Shown: positions 23,447-36,509, counted from the first letter of the stretch. The stretch is DNA of 64,000 nt from Paramecium tetraurelia (GCF_000165425.1 NW_001799522.1:62001-126000); one strand, 5' to 3'. Notes: generated by a model not told the origin, from the letters alone. A program made the numbers and translations.

Positions 23447-26139
23447 TCATTCTTACTCTATTTCTTTTTCTTCATTTTCCTTAACATTTTAAGAATTGTC
23501 CTCTTCTTCTTTTTACTCAATTTGTTATTATTCTTGTTCCTATTAATTTTCGATTTCTTATTTTTCTTCATTTAATTCTGATTCCAATTAAATTTGATTT
23601 TATTGGTTCTCCTCAAAGTTATTTTCCTCTACGACATTTTCAGTGTTATCAATAACTTATTTAATTTCTTCTTCTTCTTATTATGCTACTTATTCAATAT
23701 TAGTGGTATTTTGTTCAATATGATTGCTCTTTTCAAATTGTTCTTCTAAAATCATGATTTCTTGATTTTGAGCTACTTAATTTTATTCAGGAACTGAACC
23801 ACTTTCTTGTTATTATTCTTCATCAGCTAAAGTTTATGATTATTATTATTATTGTTGTTGTTATTACTATTGTATTTGTGGTTATTCTGGTTGTTGGAGT
23901 TTAACTTAACTTTAGGTCAATTAAGTTATTTGACTTTTTAATTAACTAAATATTGTTATATGTAGTACTTTGTGATGGGATACTTCTTGTTATTTAAAGA
24001 GTTCAATACAACGTTATCTTTAGTCAATAAATTCCAAAGAGTTTAAATAGAAGTTTAATCTCTAAACAAACCATCTTTTTCTGATGTTTTTGGTTTAAAT
24101 AAGTGTTTCTGAAGAACTTTAGCAACTGAAATACGGACATTCTTGATTGGATCCTATCCCAAATTTATGAAAGCTTCAAGAAAATCAACTTGAAACTATT
24201 CGTATTTCATTAGTTTTTCACACATGATGACAAAACTATTATGAATAGATCAAATACCTTTATCTTTAATTGAACATATTACTATTGGCAAAACCTAGAA
24301 TGTTTTATTTCAGAACACTGAAATATAATTCGTTTTGACTTTTTTGAAATTTATCATAAAGTTCAAAGATTTGTTTGGCAGCCTAATTTAAATTAAAATA
24401 GTTACTGCTTTTCTAACAGCATAAACATTATCATTACACAATTTAGTTGAAACTGGAAGTATTATAGAAAATACAGTCTCAACATCAAACACTTGAGCCA
24501 AGTGTGAAATTTATTTAGCAATTAGTTCTCTGATTCTCCATTTCTTTTAGTCCTTCTAAATAATCAGTAAAATATCAATCAGAGATGCTCTCTTAGATTC
24601 TTCAATGGCATCAAAAAATAAGCTCAGGTTCTCAACTGCCCCGTGTTTGATTTCATCATTGGGATCTTGTAGCAATTGTTCCAAGACTTTGAGCAATTCT
24701 GAGTAGGCCAACTAGGGTCCCAACAATTTAGCTAACACATGTATACTACAAGCCAAAGGTTTTTTGACTCTCAAAGAAATATGATGTATCTATACCTTAT
24801 CTTTATGATTAATCAATTTCATAAACAATTTGCTAAGTTGAGGCCACTTTTTCTCAGTGTACACTTAGAGGACAGCTGGGAAATACAATGCACATTCAAT
24901 AACGATCTTCAATACATAATTGAGTTTACTTCATTATCGATTCCCAATTCTCTAATGTCAGAATCATTCATCTTCAAATAGAATTCTAAAAGTTTATCAT
25001 TGATATTTTCTGATTTAGTGATTATTGATATGTATTTGCCTAATTATTTGTATGCGTGCTATTTGACCCATTTATTTTAATCACTTGTTTATTTTTAATT
25101 GTATTATATACTCTAATAATGCCAGTAACCTTCCAGTTATCAAATCAAAATTTTCTGTGTCTGTCTGCTCAGCTAATCTAACTATGATATCAAGACAGGC
25201 CTTCCTTGTTTACCAGGTTCTCTCTTCAGTTTTCCTTAATTAATCGATTCATCAAATTACTTAGAGAAGAATGGGATTAGTCTATGTTTAATGAAATCCT
25301 TAGAGAGAACTTTAGCTATGTTAGCCAATTGAAGAACGGCCTCTTTGCGTATTGGTTGTTTGGCATCATCTCCTTTGGATAGGATTTCCAAGGCGATGAA
25401 TGACTCCGACAATTCAGGTCCGAAATCTGCAGCCAGTTAACCGAATAACTACAAAATACATCATGTCATTAACTTTAACGGCAATTATAACATTCTCGTC
25501 GTTGTTGTCATCATGAGCCATCTGAATAACTTGGGTCAGAATGAGATTTCCTCTGTCTCTTTCATTTAGTTCTTTGGCAACTATGCTTATAGAATTTCCT
25601 GCCTATTCTTTGATCTTATCATAAATCTATTGATTACATCAAAATTATTAGATTTTAACAATTCCTATAGAGCCTTAACTACATGTTGTTTTATGAGTTC
25701 TTAACTGTTTTATTTGGTCTTTAAAAGCACACAGATTTACTCTAATTGGGCAATAAAATTTTTCTTAATTTCATCAGCATCTTCTAACTACAAATTAACA
25801 CTTCATTTTACTATCTGCTGAATGATCGTATTTAAATTGTCAATTGCAGAATCCCCTATCCATGATATTAGTTCTCCTAATCTTTTAGTAAAAGCAAGTC
25901 TATCGTTAACACTTAGTTTACCTCTCTTTGTAATGGCAATCTTTTAGCTTCATGAGTTTCTCCAACACAATTTAAGGGTTTTCATCAATAAATACTGCAT
26001 CCTCCTCTCTTCTTTAAATCTATTGAACTGGAATATATTCTTCTCTATAAATTTCCTAAACGATGCTTCCTGTATCTAAATTAATAATCAAATCATCATA
26101 GATACCAACAGGAGGATTTTCCTTTGGAGAAATTTACAT
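23447..26139 (-). CDS. HEAT-repeat protein phosphatase regulatory subunit (PP2A-A / PP4R1-like)
   Basis: A long multi-exon gene. Helical repeats typical of phosphatase scaffolds recur: RKEAVLQLANIAKVLSKDF, HRLIPFFS, ERTWQTRKACLDIIVRLA, and later KIRRELIAKQISHLAQVF-type and DPIKNVRISVAKVLQKH segments. Several introns of 23-28 nt restore the frame, among them three ending in AAG; exact borders of all of them were not fixed. The N-terminal segment (RLAFTKRLGELISWIGDSA) resembles PPP4R1 more than the PP2A A subunit. The last 180 residues are Gln/Glu-rich and disordered. It probably tethers a PP2A/PP4 catalytic subunit. It follows NAP1 on the same strand. Confidence 0.75.
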
Positions 26140-26318
26140 ATCCTTTAATATATATATTTATTAAATTTTAAAATATTGTATTGCCATTATATTCAACATC
26201 CACAATAGATGCTAAATCATAACTCACTTAGTGATTCTAATTTACTGAAACCCTCTCTACTCTCAGAATGACAACACTTGGAAATCATAATAATAATCAT
26301 TCAATTTTATACAATACA

Positions 26319-27164
26319 TCAATCATCTTCATCATCATCGTCATCATCATCATCTTCTTCATCTTCTTCATCAAAGTCATCATCCTCCTCCTCATCCTTC
26401 AAATCTAAATAATAAGCCAAAGATTATGGAATTATTTCTTCGATTATTGCTTCTCCTATTTCAAGATCAGCTGTAATTTTCTCTTCCTTTTGTAATTCTT
26501 CTTCGTCTGTTTGTGCAGGAGCAATGTCATCAAAGAATTTAAAGAATGATTTCAATTTCACTTCTGTCTCAATAATTCTGGTTTAGTTGGTTTTCTTGTT
26601 TCTTTACTTCTTCTTCTTTATTGTCTTTGTAACATTCTTACCTTCCTTCCAATTTATTGATGTTCCATTGCACTTGTAAGGTAATTCGCTTTCTTCATTG
26701 TTGTAAATAAATTCCTTCTCCAACACCTTGTTATCAAAGTATTAGTTGGGATTGAACTCAAATCTTAACTTAAAATCCCTGTCATTATCACCAAAACTAG
26801 AGGTAATACTCTTCAAATATGCTAGTACATCTGCATCCTTCTATGTAATTCTCGATCCTGTGATACCTGCATGTTATAATACTTTTGACCAATAATCAGT
26901 GATTGGCTCAGCTTCCTTAATAGTTGAATCCTTCATTTCTTCCTCAGTAGGTTGTCTTGTTCCATTAGCCAAAGCATTTACTTCTGACAATTCTGGAATA
27001 CAATTCTTTATGTGATCCACTGTTGCTTTATTCACATTTTCGGCGTATTGTTTTTCCAAATTTCCCCATTTCTTCACATAATGAATTAAAGCAAGTGCTT
27101 TTGATAAATCTTCTGGCTTGAATTTTTGCTTGACAGCCTCAATCACTCCTTAATCAATAATCAT
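26319..27164 (-). CDS. NAP1-family histone chaperone
   Basis: Intron-free, 281 residues. The NAP domain is recognisable in PITDYWSKVLQHAG (the family's xxIPxFWLxxL region), DADVLAYLKSI, and FKLRFEFNPNQYFDNKVLEK, followed by the beta-hairpin area ending CNGTSINWKEG and KKKKQRNKK. The C-terminus is a run of Asp and Glu encoded by GAT/GAA repeats (26319-26400), the acidic tail that contacts histones. The long helix is represented by the N-terminal QYAENVNKATVDHIKN. Chaperone of H2A-H2B or linker histone, nucleus and cytoplasm. It diverges from the CXC-domain gene, with 342 bp between start codons. Confidence 0.9.
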
Positions 27165-27506
27165 AAAAAATTAACCTTAATTTATTTTATAATTGCACTT
27201 ATAAATTAAAGAACATTAAAATGGTGAAAAATATATTTTTATCTTAACTTTACAATTACTTTTTTGATCAATTAATCTTTCAGAATCTTATGATAACTAA
27301 AAAAATTAAGTAATTCTATTTTATTTAATTCTCATTTTGGATATTAATATAAAAGTAAAATTAGAAACATTCTGAAAAATATACCATTTTTACAACAATC
27401 AATTAGATTATTAGAATTATAATCTGCATAATAGAGAGTTCTTATTGGATTAATTAATTCTAAAGGTAAGTTGAATTGTATGTTTACTTATTATATTAAT
27501 TAAGTT
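27165..27506. other. Divergent promoter region between NAP1 and CXC-domain genes
   Basis: 342 bp between two start codons facing away from each other, very AT-rich. No identifiable operator or TATA element stands out among the A/T tracts. Confidence 0.4.
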
Positions 27507-28735
27507 ATGAATAATAATTCAGAAGATTAGATGTAAGGAAAATTATTATCATTTTGCTAGTGACATTTCAAATGAAAACCTAAAAGCTTGTCCTGATAAA
27601 AAATTACACCATTTTGATTAAGAATGGGCAAATTATGCTAATAACCCTTCTCCTCATTTCACTCCCTCGTAATTCTTTAATGCTCCTCATACAAACCTGC
27701 CTCCCTTAAATTTAGAAAAAAGTTCATAGTTCCCTTATATCAAGGTTATGATGATGACTAAGACAAATAAGGTAAGAAAATCCCTTTCGAAAATTTTCTG
27801 CTCATGATCCTCAACAAGATGGTAATGAAGAAGACCCCAAATAACTACATCCATAATACCCAACCTATTATTAACCATACCCAATGAAATATCCTCCCCA
27901 CCCTTCCCAATTTTTTATGCCTCATTATCCACATCCCATTCCTTATTGGTATAGGCCACCTGTATATTTTCCTCAATATGATGGATAACAATACTAAAAC
28001 ACATTGTCCAAAGAACTTCAATCGAAAGTCAGCCAATTAGTTTAATATTAGAAAGTGTCACATTTTGCTTGCAATTGTAAAAAAAGCAAGTGCCTCAAAT
28101 TATATTGCGAATGCTTTGCCAATAATTGGGTATGATTTCGAACTATATAGGTATGCTCTCAAAATTGCAATTGCTGTGAATGCAAAAACAGGATTGATAA
28201 TCCAAATGAAAGATCAAAAGCCACTGAAGAAGCTTTACTCAGGAATCCAGATGCATTTGCAGCAATATTAACTAACAATGGATAACAACCACAAATAATT
28301 TAAGATAAAACCTTAATTCTACCTTTAGAGGAAAAATCATAGAAAGAATCCTAAATAGATATAACCACAAGAAAAGGATGCAATTGTAAGAAATCTGAAT
28401 GCAAAAAGAAGTATTGTGAATGTTATAGCATCAATCAAAAATGCACAGATCTCTGCAAATGTGAAAATTGTCTAAACAAAGCTGAATCCTAAGAAGTCTC
28501 AGTTGATTAGTTATAAAAATAATAGAACCCATAAAAATAGATTATCTAACAAATTTAATAAGTTCAATAGCCAAAGGATAGCCAATAGAATTCTATCAAT
28601 AAAAAGTCAAAAACTATTCAGAAAAAAACAAATAAAGTTGGCGATCCCAAACAAGAACATTTTTCAGAATCCGAACAACATATAGTCAAAGTTAAATTAA
28701 CGATTACTGATAAATAAAAACGAAGGAAGTAATGA
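27507..28735 (+). CDS. CXC-domain (tesmin/TSO1/LIN54-like) DNA-binding protein
   Basis: Four introns (27533-27560, 27722-27744, 27772-27818 of 47 nt, 28130-28150) give 369 residues with a length divisible by three. Two cysteine-rich CXC motifs, [16 protein letters not shown] and [16 protein letters not shown], flank the conserved linker with NPDAFAAIL and RNP, exactly the CRC domain order of LIN54 and TSO1; each binds three zinc ions and the pair reads DNA at cell-cycle homology elements. Before them is a Pro/Tyr/Gln-rich region (residues 90-150, [12 protein letters not shown]), after them a basic Gln-rich tail. Likely a nuclear transcription regulator. The 47-nt intron is supported only by frame and context. 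Confidence 0.9.
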
Positions 28736-28804
28736 TTTGTTCATCTGTTTTTCTAATCTGTGTTTTAAATATCATTTCATAATTATAATTAAAAACAATC
28801 AAAT

Positions 28805-30597
28805 TCAATATCTTTTTGGAATCAAATAGCTTTCATTTTGATTTTAATATTATTGCTAATTCTTAGGTTTATCCTCTCTTTCTTAATATTGAGAATGCGA
28901 TCTCTAATATTGAGGATCTCTGTTAATCATAAATTTTGATTGAGAATTTTAATAGTAATAGGGCTGGTTTACAGCAACGTTGTATTGCTTCTGATCATAT
29001 CTTGTGAGTGTGTGTAATTAGGGTACTCTGTAATTCTTGGCATGCAAAGGAGTTCTTATAGGTATGGTTTTTTCGTATCTATCTCCATAACTCTCTGTAT
29101 GTACTCTAACTTTTTAATCAAAATTTAGAAAAACATCATCTTTATCAGGACTAACTTCTCTTGATTCTTCTTAAGTATTCTATCTAAAAGTATAGTTGCT
29201 AGATTGATGATGCGTTTAATTGCATTATTATTAAGTCTATTATTGTAAGGCTTTTTACTATTATTATTATTATTGAAATTAGGATTATTATTATTAAATT
29301 TATAATATCTCTTAATAGTATTATTATTTTTGTAATTCTTATTATTACTAAATTATCTATTCTTAAGTTAGTTATTACTAATTTTAAATTTAAGATAGTT
29401 ATTATTAATTTTAGATTTATGGTTGCTAAGAAAGTACTTATGATGCTTTTTGATTTTATTGTACTTGATTAAGATTGACTTATTATTGAATAATAGGTTC
29501 CTAAGAACTTTGCTTTTATTATTGTAGGTTTTTGATGAAATTTTCAAGTCTTTCCTTTTCCTGAGACCATATTTTAGATCTTTCAGTTAATTCATCTTTC
29601 ATTTACGTGTTCTCCTATTAGATCACTTTGACCTATTGTTGAAATGCAATAATCTGCTAATTAAAATAATGTTAGTATTATTATGCAATTGTTTCTTATT
29701 ATGATTCAATTTCTTTCTATGATAAGATATAAACATTACCAAAAATGAGTTTCTTAATTCACTAATCTGAAGGTTATAATTTTGTTCTAGATTAGCTATA
29801 CAAGATTAATAAGAGGCCTGTTCCTAATAGAGTTATTGCATAAATTGTTATTCTTTTAATTAATATTCCTTTATTGAATCGATATACTATTATTACTATG
29901 CTATTAAGACTTATTTTTATTGTTCCAATACCATACACTTTCTATGATATAAATAGTAAATTACTCATTAACTGCCTTAATTTCTTCGTTTCTTAAGGCT
30001 ATTTGATCATTTTTTTCTAACAGTTAATTATTCAATATGTCTAAGTCATTTAATCTTGTTTAGAGCATTTCATTTAGATTTTTGTTTTCCAAATAAAACC
30101 TATTAGAATCTGAATTCTATTTCCTTTTTGTTCTTAGATTACTCATCAATCAATCTACTACTTAATTATTCATTTGCTTGAGTGAGTTGAACTACTTTTT
30201 ATTAGTAATTCATTAATTTTTATTGAGACTCTTACACTAATAATGTCCGATTTGAATAATTGTTTTGTTTCATAATTTCTATTTCTCTCATCAAGCCGGA
30301 GTTTATTTCAATTAACTTTGAATTTTCTGTAATGAGTAATTATATTTTTGATTGCATGGAGGTTAGGTTTTTTTCATTATTATCGATCGGTTAATCCATA
30401 AGTCTAAAACTGGGTTCGGATTCCTCTCTCTTAATGGTTTTCCTTGCCCCTACTTATTTTGTAGAATTGTAATTATTTTCCTGAGTTGGAGATGTTAAGT
30501 GCGGATCTGGTGTTTCATTTAGATGCATTTGTAAAAAGTCTTAAAACGATTGCTTAGATTCTCTTTCATAATTCACTACTTTAAATGAATCTGACAT
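28805..30597 (-). CDS. Gln-rich coiled-coil protein, unknown function
   Basis: Starts MSDSFKVVNYERESKQ and is coiled-coil over about 200 residues (LIDEQSKNKKEIEFRFQQ, NQLLEKNDQIALRNEEIKA). Its end is clear: SPDKDDVFLNFDQKVRVHTE, IPIRTPLHAKNYRVP and a Gln/Tyr-rich tail ending before TGA at 28805-28807. Between about 29180 and 29420 the coding frame runs through TAA repeats, giving poly-Gln. Several small introns are needed in the middle; I did not fix them all. The length of about 580 residues is approximate. Proteins of this type are common structural components in ciliates. Confidence 0.65.
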
Positions 30598-30834
30598 TAT
30601 TTCGAATTCAAATATAACTAAATGTTAAAATATTTAAATTTAGAATACTGTTTATATAATTATTAAGTGCTTTATAATTTATATTTTTATGATCAAACAT
30701 ATATCCTTTTAGCTGATGTTTCATTAATTTTATGCTGAATATTGTGCTGCATTACCAACTAGTGAAGGGAAATAATTAATAAAGAATACTGCTTTAGAAA
30801 TGTTTTTGTGTAATTAATGTATTTTATATGAATA

Positions 30835-31290
30835 ATGTTTCAAAGTCCTAATTCTTTGAAATTTGGATTTGGTCTTGAATATTCGTTGGTTAAGAAGTAT
30901 CTATTATGAAAAACAAAAACTACTCTGGGAAATATTTCTTAGCCAATCCATAAGAAGCATTCATTCTGACACACAATTGGAAATAATTTCTTGCATCCAA
31001 ACATTCAGGCACAAAGGAATCTTCAAAGAGACCAAATTGATTTTTGCAATGTGATGCCATTCTATCATAGAGATGACAAGCAAGTAATTAATTTGCCTAA
31101 TTGATAATTTGATATGAATTACTTTATATTCGACAAACTCAAATTTTAGATTATCCAACAATTTTACATGATTCTTAGTCAATGTTTAAAGGTTGATCAT
31201 ATTTCTGAACATGAAATCTGTGTAATAAGAATGTATGGGTTACCTTCCTCTTCCCAAACTTCGTTATAAATTGGCATCTGTAATAATTTA
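30835..31290 (+). pseudogene. Frame-broken small gene or remnant
   Basis: Plus-strand coding-like pieces occur in order but in different frames: MFQSPNSLKFGFGLEYSL, then NYSGKYFLANPQEAFIL, then RDQIDFCNVMPFYHRDDKQ and EHEICVIRMYGLPSSSQT. No short intron joins the first two. Probably a decayed gene. The family is unknown. Confidence 0.4.
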
Positions 31291-31344
31291 GGATATATTT
31301 AATTATGAATTAAAAATATGAGTATTAAAAATTTATTAAACAAA

Positions 31345-32466
31345 TCACATTTATTTTTTTAATTTTTTATTGATGATTTAAAGTGTTTTAATGTTATCTT
31401 TGAGAAAAATAAGACCCGTTTACCACTATTCCAATACTTCCTCACTATCAAACAGTAACTCAATCCTACCATCATTTTAAGTAATGATTGACATAGGCCA
31501 ATATACAATTCCACAAACAATCCTTTCTTCTTGACTTAAAATATATCTGTTCGATATTTATTTCTTAATTTAGATACTCTGCTGAATTGTCTTTGGAATT
31601 ATTACTCTCATTATTTAATCCAATTGCAACAATGAATCAACTTGCTAAATAATATAAAATTTCTTACATTGACTCTCATTTGGTTTTTGAATTCAATCTT
31701 ATCCAAGTTTTATGACAATGTCATCATTCTAGGACAATACCCACAAACATTTGGATTCTGACAAGTAAAAGGATCGAATTCCATCTTTGTCATATTTGGT
31801 TTAGTAGAATTAAACCTTTTGAAAATCAACACACCTTTCTATAAAGGTTTCGTAATTCTGAGTATTTCTTATTCGATTGGGACTAAATAATTAGATTTGC
31901 TTGAGAGACATTGGGAATCCTTTGAATTATAATAGGTTTATCCATTATTAGTTGAAACATTACAAAACAATTGCTTTTGCTATATTTCTTTATTTAAGTT
32001 TGAATCAAAAGACTTAGACTTTTTGTGTTTTTATATCTATTCAGATAATGAATTTTATTCCTTAAATCTAAATACTTATGGTTGCTAACTCTTTTGTGTT
32101 TGTGGATTAGATGGTTAGTTGTTGAAAAACAAAGGTACGTATGGAGATGGTATAGAAATTTATTTCTACGTAACTTCATTTACATTTGACATTTGTAATT
32201 AAGATTGGCCTAATCTATTAGTAAATCTTTTAGTCTATTCCGATAGTGGAGCTGTGATGTTCTAGGATGATGTATCAATAATTTTAACTTTATTCAGGTT
32301 TAAGTAATTTTAATGAATAGGAGTTGTGTTGGGTTTTACTGGATTATTCCATTTTGGATTTATCTCTTTTTGAACTTAGTTATTCTTCAGTTATAGTTTA
32401 TAATCTAATAAAATCTATCTATTAAGTTTAGTTGTCTGTTGGTAGATTCTTTTAATTAAAATAGTT

Positions 32467-32530
<64 letters not shown>

Positions 32531-33993
32531 GAGTATTATGAGTATTATGAGTATTACTATTATTATGAGTATTAATATTGTTATTATTACTACTATTAAT
32601 ATTATTATTGATAATATTGTTATTATTATTGATAGTATTGTTATTACTATAAAGGCAAATTACATAGATTATTTTTAGACTTTTCTGATTGAAGTAAGGT
32701 TAAATTCAATTCATTAAAATGTTACAACAAAGAATCATCAGCAGATAATTAACATGCTGATGAACACTTAGAGTTTGTCTCTCCATCTATACCATTTATT
32801 TGTAAATACTATTGCAATTGACTAAAGTGTAATGAATCATCTTTATTTAAGTGATTGCTTAACACTCTCTTGGTTTACTTATTGATGTTGCTTAAAATAT
32901 TCGCGCAACTTTTAATTTAAGAATTACTATTATCGCTTTTTTGATCATCATTATCAATTTATGATAGGCAATCAAAGCCAGTTAATATTTCATTGTATAT
33001 TTCTTCAGTTTTCTGTTTATTTAAGATTTCTTATTAATATAGATCTTTTTTCATATGTTATTTCATTCAACTATTACTCTAATTATTAGTTCTCTTATTC
33101 TAGAACTTCCACTCTTTTTAGTAATTAAAATTTGGATTGATCTTCTTCTAAAAGATTATTTCTTATATTTTAAACTTGCAATTTCTTTTGATTCATTGTT
33201 TATTTCATCGCGTATATGTCTTCATTCAATGAATTGTCAACATAATCAATGTTCAATTGAATAGCTTTTTCTAATCTCTCGTGGTTTCTGAGTATCTGAA
33301 TAATGCCTTAAATTTTCTTATTGTATTAATGCGAGATTAATTGATTGATTTATTGATCCTGTTCTTTAAGAACCTATTGATACACTTCATTTCCATATTA
33401 ATTCTTGATAGTCTCAAATTAATGACCTTATATTTAGAAAATAATACTTTACCCCATTGTTACATATAGGTTGTCATAGCAAGCATAGTTTCCTAATTGA
33501 TTTTCTCCTTTAATATTTTATGTTGCTATTCTCTATCTCGAATCAAATCTGCTGTGTTGCCTGATAATTTAAAGGATGATGATTTTTTTAACTATTAAAT
33601 TTGTAGGTCTAACTATTCAATTTTAGTTGCAAAAGTAAACTCGAAATTGCTTTATATTTTATGGAATTCTATTAATTCCTCTAATTCTTCCACTTGACCT
33701 ATCAATTCGGCTCTTTACAATAATTTCCCATTCAAGTCTTCCATCAACATTGATGATTGCTCTTACAAAATTTATTGATCCTGTATTGCTTGTTTATACA
33801 TCTTGTTCAAACTTCCAACTGTTCTATCAATCTTTTTTGCAGTGTTTGGTATATAGGTGGATTAATAATTTGAATTTTCCTTATTCATAGTATCATTAAG
33901 CAAATCACTAATCCTTGAATTTCTTCTTGAAATATCTCTTGACTTACATTCAACATACAATAACGAAGGCTTTTTGGATTTATTATTAAACAT
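31345..33993 (-). CDS. Coiled-coil, Asn-rich protein with cysteine motif, unknown function
   Basis: The N-terminus (MFNNKSKKPSLLYVE) leads into several hundred residues of coiled coil (QVEELEELIEFHKI, KFKALFRYSETTRDQ). The centre is Asn-rich where the gene crosses the (ATT)n tract at 32467-32575, encoding repeats such as NTH three times. Toward the end comes a conserved-looking segment DPFTCQNPNVCGYCPRMM, a 23-nt intron near 31650-31672, and EERIVCGIVYWPMSI and LLFDSEEVLEQWQ, which resembles a PH-type beta sheet. The last exon ends at TGA 31345-31347. Treating this as one gene is an inference; a split near 32.4 kb cannot be excluded. Confidence 0.5.
32467..32575 (+). repeat. Trinucleotide repeat (ATT)n followed by a 9-bp tandem
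   Basis: About twenty consecutive ATT units (32467-32530) are followed by three copies of GAGTATTAT and further ATT-like units. It lies inside the coiled-coil gene on the minus strand, where it encodes Asn runs and Asn-Thr-His repeats. It is the longest simple repeat in the window. Confidence 0.9.
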
Positions 33994-34086
33994 AATGCAC
34001 TATTTTAAATAATAAATTCAAATACAAATTATATACTGTTACTTTGTATATAAATATATAATAAGTATAAACTCAAGAATTTATGT

Positions 34087-34987
34087 TCATTTCAGATTAA
34101 CATACACGGTTCTCTCCTTTCCGTTTCTCAAAACCACCATTACATGACTATCTGCATTTTCAGTTACTCCCAATAATTTGGTCACGTCCTTCCCATGCTA
34201 AATCGTCACTCCATCAATAGATCTTATTATCTCCCCTAATTTCAACCCCGCCTTCTCTGCAGGACTATCAGAATTTATTTTTATGATAAAAGCCCCTCCT
34301 TAATCAGAAGTCTTCAAAGTCAATCCCAAATAAGGTTTATTGACACTTTTACTGTTTTCTAGTCCCTAAAAGAAGGACGATGGCACCACTTAAGTCTTGT
34401 TTCTAAATTTTCCACTTATAATACCTAACAATTCTCCATTCTTATTTAAAACAGGACCTACACATTAATCAAATTCATCTCTTACTTCCCGGACTAGAAT
34501 TGCATCCATTCATCAAAATAAAAGGAAATGTTTAATTCAATGATTCCTCGCCTACTAATTTAATATCTAATGTGAAATTGCTATCAGTAATTGGACACTA
34601 ATGAAACTCCTTTAAGCCTTATTCATCTGTTCCTAAGACATAAGCATTCTATCCTATTTCATATTTCGAGAGATTAAACTAAGATTTCTATTGTTATATT
34701 TTTAAAATGGCTATTCCTTCTTCCACTTTCAATACTTCATAATTATATAGCTATCCATTGATTTATGCTGAGATTTATGGTTATTAATTTTCGAATACTT
34801 CAGAACTAGTAACTACAAATCCATTTTTTAGAACTGCACCTTATCCAATTATTCTTCCATTGAGAAAGAATTTAACGATCGAATTCTAAGTCTATTTGTT
34901 TAACATCTGAAAGATTTCCTCGCTTTGATTCTTTCTGCTTCCCCAATATATAAAGGAGGCTGTTGAGAATAATGCCAACTTAGTCAT
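34087..34987 (-). pseudogene. Degenerate HtrA/DegP-like gene with intact PDZ domain
   Basis: The last 100 residues form a clear PDZ domain: YLGLTLKTSDQGGAFI, SPAEKAGLKLGEIIRSIDG, then the end VVLRNGKERTVYVNLK. Upstream, pieces of the trypsin-like domain of HtrA can be read (GQGAVLKNGFVVTSSEVF, ITINLSINGQLYNYEVLK, GPVLNKNGELLGIISGKF), but in three frames without usable introns between them. All three catalytic residues are gone: TNAH became TSSE, the DIAVLK Asp region reads EEGIAILK, and GNSGGP became DQCVGP. It starts with a hydrophobic leader (MTKLALFSTASFIYWG). Either a pseudogene or an inactive PDZ protein with sequence errors. Confidence 0.6.
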
Positions 34988-35457
34988 GTAATTTTGCTTT
35001 AAAATTCTAGAAAACATAAAGTATTATTTAATTAAAAAAATATTATAAAATATATTTTAAATGTGCTTATAATTAGGTTGAAATTGAAAACTGTAAAATA
35101 TATTGATTTAAAAACCTTCCTATTTACGCAAATAATGATATTTATTTTAGGGATGATGAAAGGAATCTATGCTTATGAAATAAAAGCACTATCATTTAGA
35201 TGACATAACATGAATAAATCCTCGAAACTGATACATTTCCATTCTAATAAATGATGTTTTCTTTTTAATATCATAACTTTCTATCCATTTTTATTTGTTA
35301 ATCACTACAAGGAGATTAATGATATGGCAGACATTACAAATAATGATATAAGGAGATGGTTGAAATCTATAAAGTACTAATATGGTATAGAGTTTGCTTA
35401 CATTCACTAGCAATAAATATTGATTAATATATTTATTAGATATTAAATATTTTAAAA

Positions 35458-36509
35458 ATGAAGGCTCTTTTCTGTTTAGGAGTTGGAATGTTGATGACTT
35501 AAAAGGACAACACTGTTCATGCCTGGTTGTACAGAGATGATATTGGTGCCTTTTGGGGTATCAAGGGATACGAAGAGCAAGTGACAGAAGTGGGTACACA
35601 TAGAGGTCATATGTCATGGCCATAATATAGATTCTTGGGCACATTCGATTCTGCCAGTGTTAGAAGAGGGTATGAAAAATAGTGATAGTTTAGATTTCTT
35701 GTTTTCTCTAGAAACTGTGCCAATTGTCATGGTATTGTGTATAAAAAATATGATGTTTTATTGGATAAAGTTTATAAGCAATTAGAGTTGGCAGCATTGG
35801 TAAGCAATTTCACAATTCATCCTGCTCATCATCACTTCAAACAATTCTACTATTAGGAATGGGACGAGAGAGATAGATATATCCATGACAGTAAGAAATT
35901 AAATTAATGACTAGGAATCTACCCTCCCTACTTCTCTTAAGATCAAGCCAAGAATGCCAACGGTGGTGTGTGGCCAACTGACTTTTCTAAAATCAGACTT
36001 AGACCTGGAGGTGTCAATTATATTTACAACATTTTGACCGGATATCACTATAAGCCTTACTAAGGTTTAGATGTTCCAAAAGGAAAGGCCTACAACCCTT
36101 ACTTTGATCACATGATCATTGGTATGGTCAGATAATTGCATGATGGTACGATATATAATTAAGTGTTAAGGACTTGTTGATTATGAGGATGGCACTCCAG
36201 CATCAACTCCACAAATGGCATTTGATGTCACTAATTTCATCCAATTTGTTTAAAGAAGAAGTGGTTTCCAAAGACCAGACAAGACTGTCAGATATTATAT
36301 GTTCTTAACAGGCATTGCTTTAATTTATCCATTCGCCTATTTGAAGACTAGAGGATTCTACAGAAACAATCTTTCCCTCAGGTATCTTTTCATCATAAAT
36401 CTTCAGATGGGAAATGTACGCAGTGAGAGACGGCGTCTATTACAATCACTTCAAAAAAGGATGGAAGAATTCCAGAGCTATTCAATTCAGAGGTCAAGTC
36501 TGGGCTTGA
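35458..36509 (+). CDS. Cytochrome c1 of mitochondrial complex III
   Basis: Four introns (35682-35711, 35891-35914, 36146-36170, 36382-36406) give 315 residues. Covalent haem attachment is at NCANCHG (CxxCH), preceded by the family block DSASVRRGYE. Further signatures: RYIHDRIYPPYFSQDQAKNA without the intron, GGVWPTDFSKIRLRPGG, YIYNILTGY, NPYFDHMIIGM with the likely Met haem ligand, and DVTNFIQF. The C-terminal membrane anchor is YYMFLTGIALIYPFAYLKT. Two introns end in AAG or CAG but restore conserved sequence. The protein sits in the inner mitochondrial membrane and passes electrons from the Rieske protein to cytochrome c. Confidence 0.95.

Noticed and set aside
35324-35461. A 45-residue plus-strand frame just before cytochrome c1
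   Set aside because: It overlaps the cytochrome c1 start and has no coding character beyond being free of TGA; likely leader sequence.
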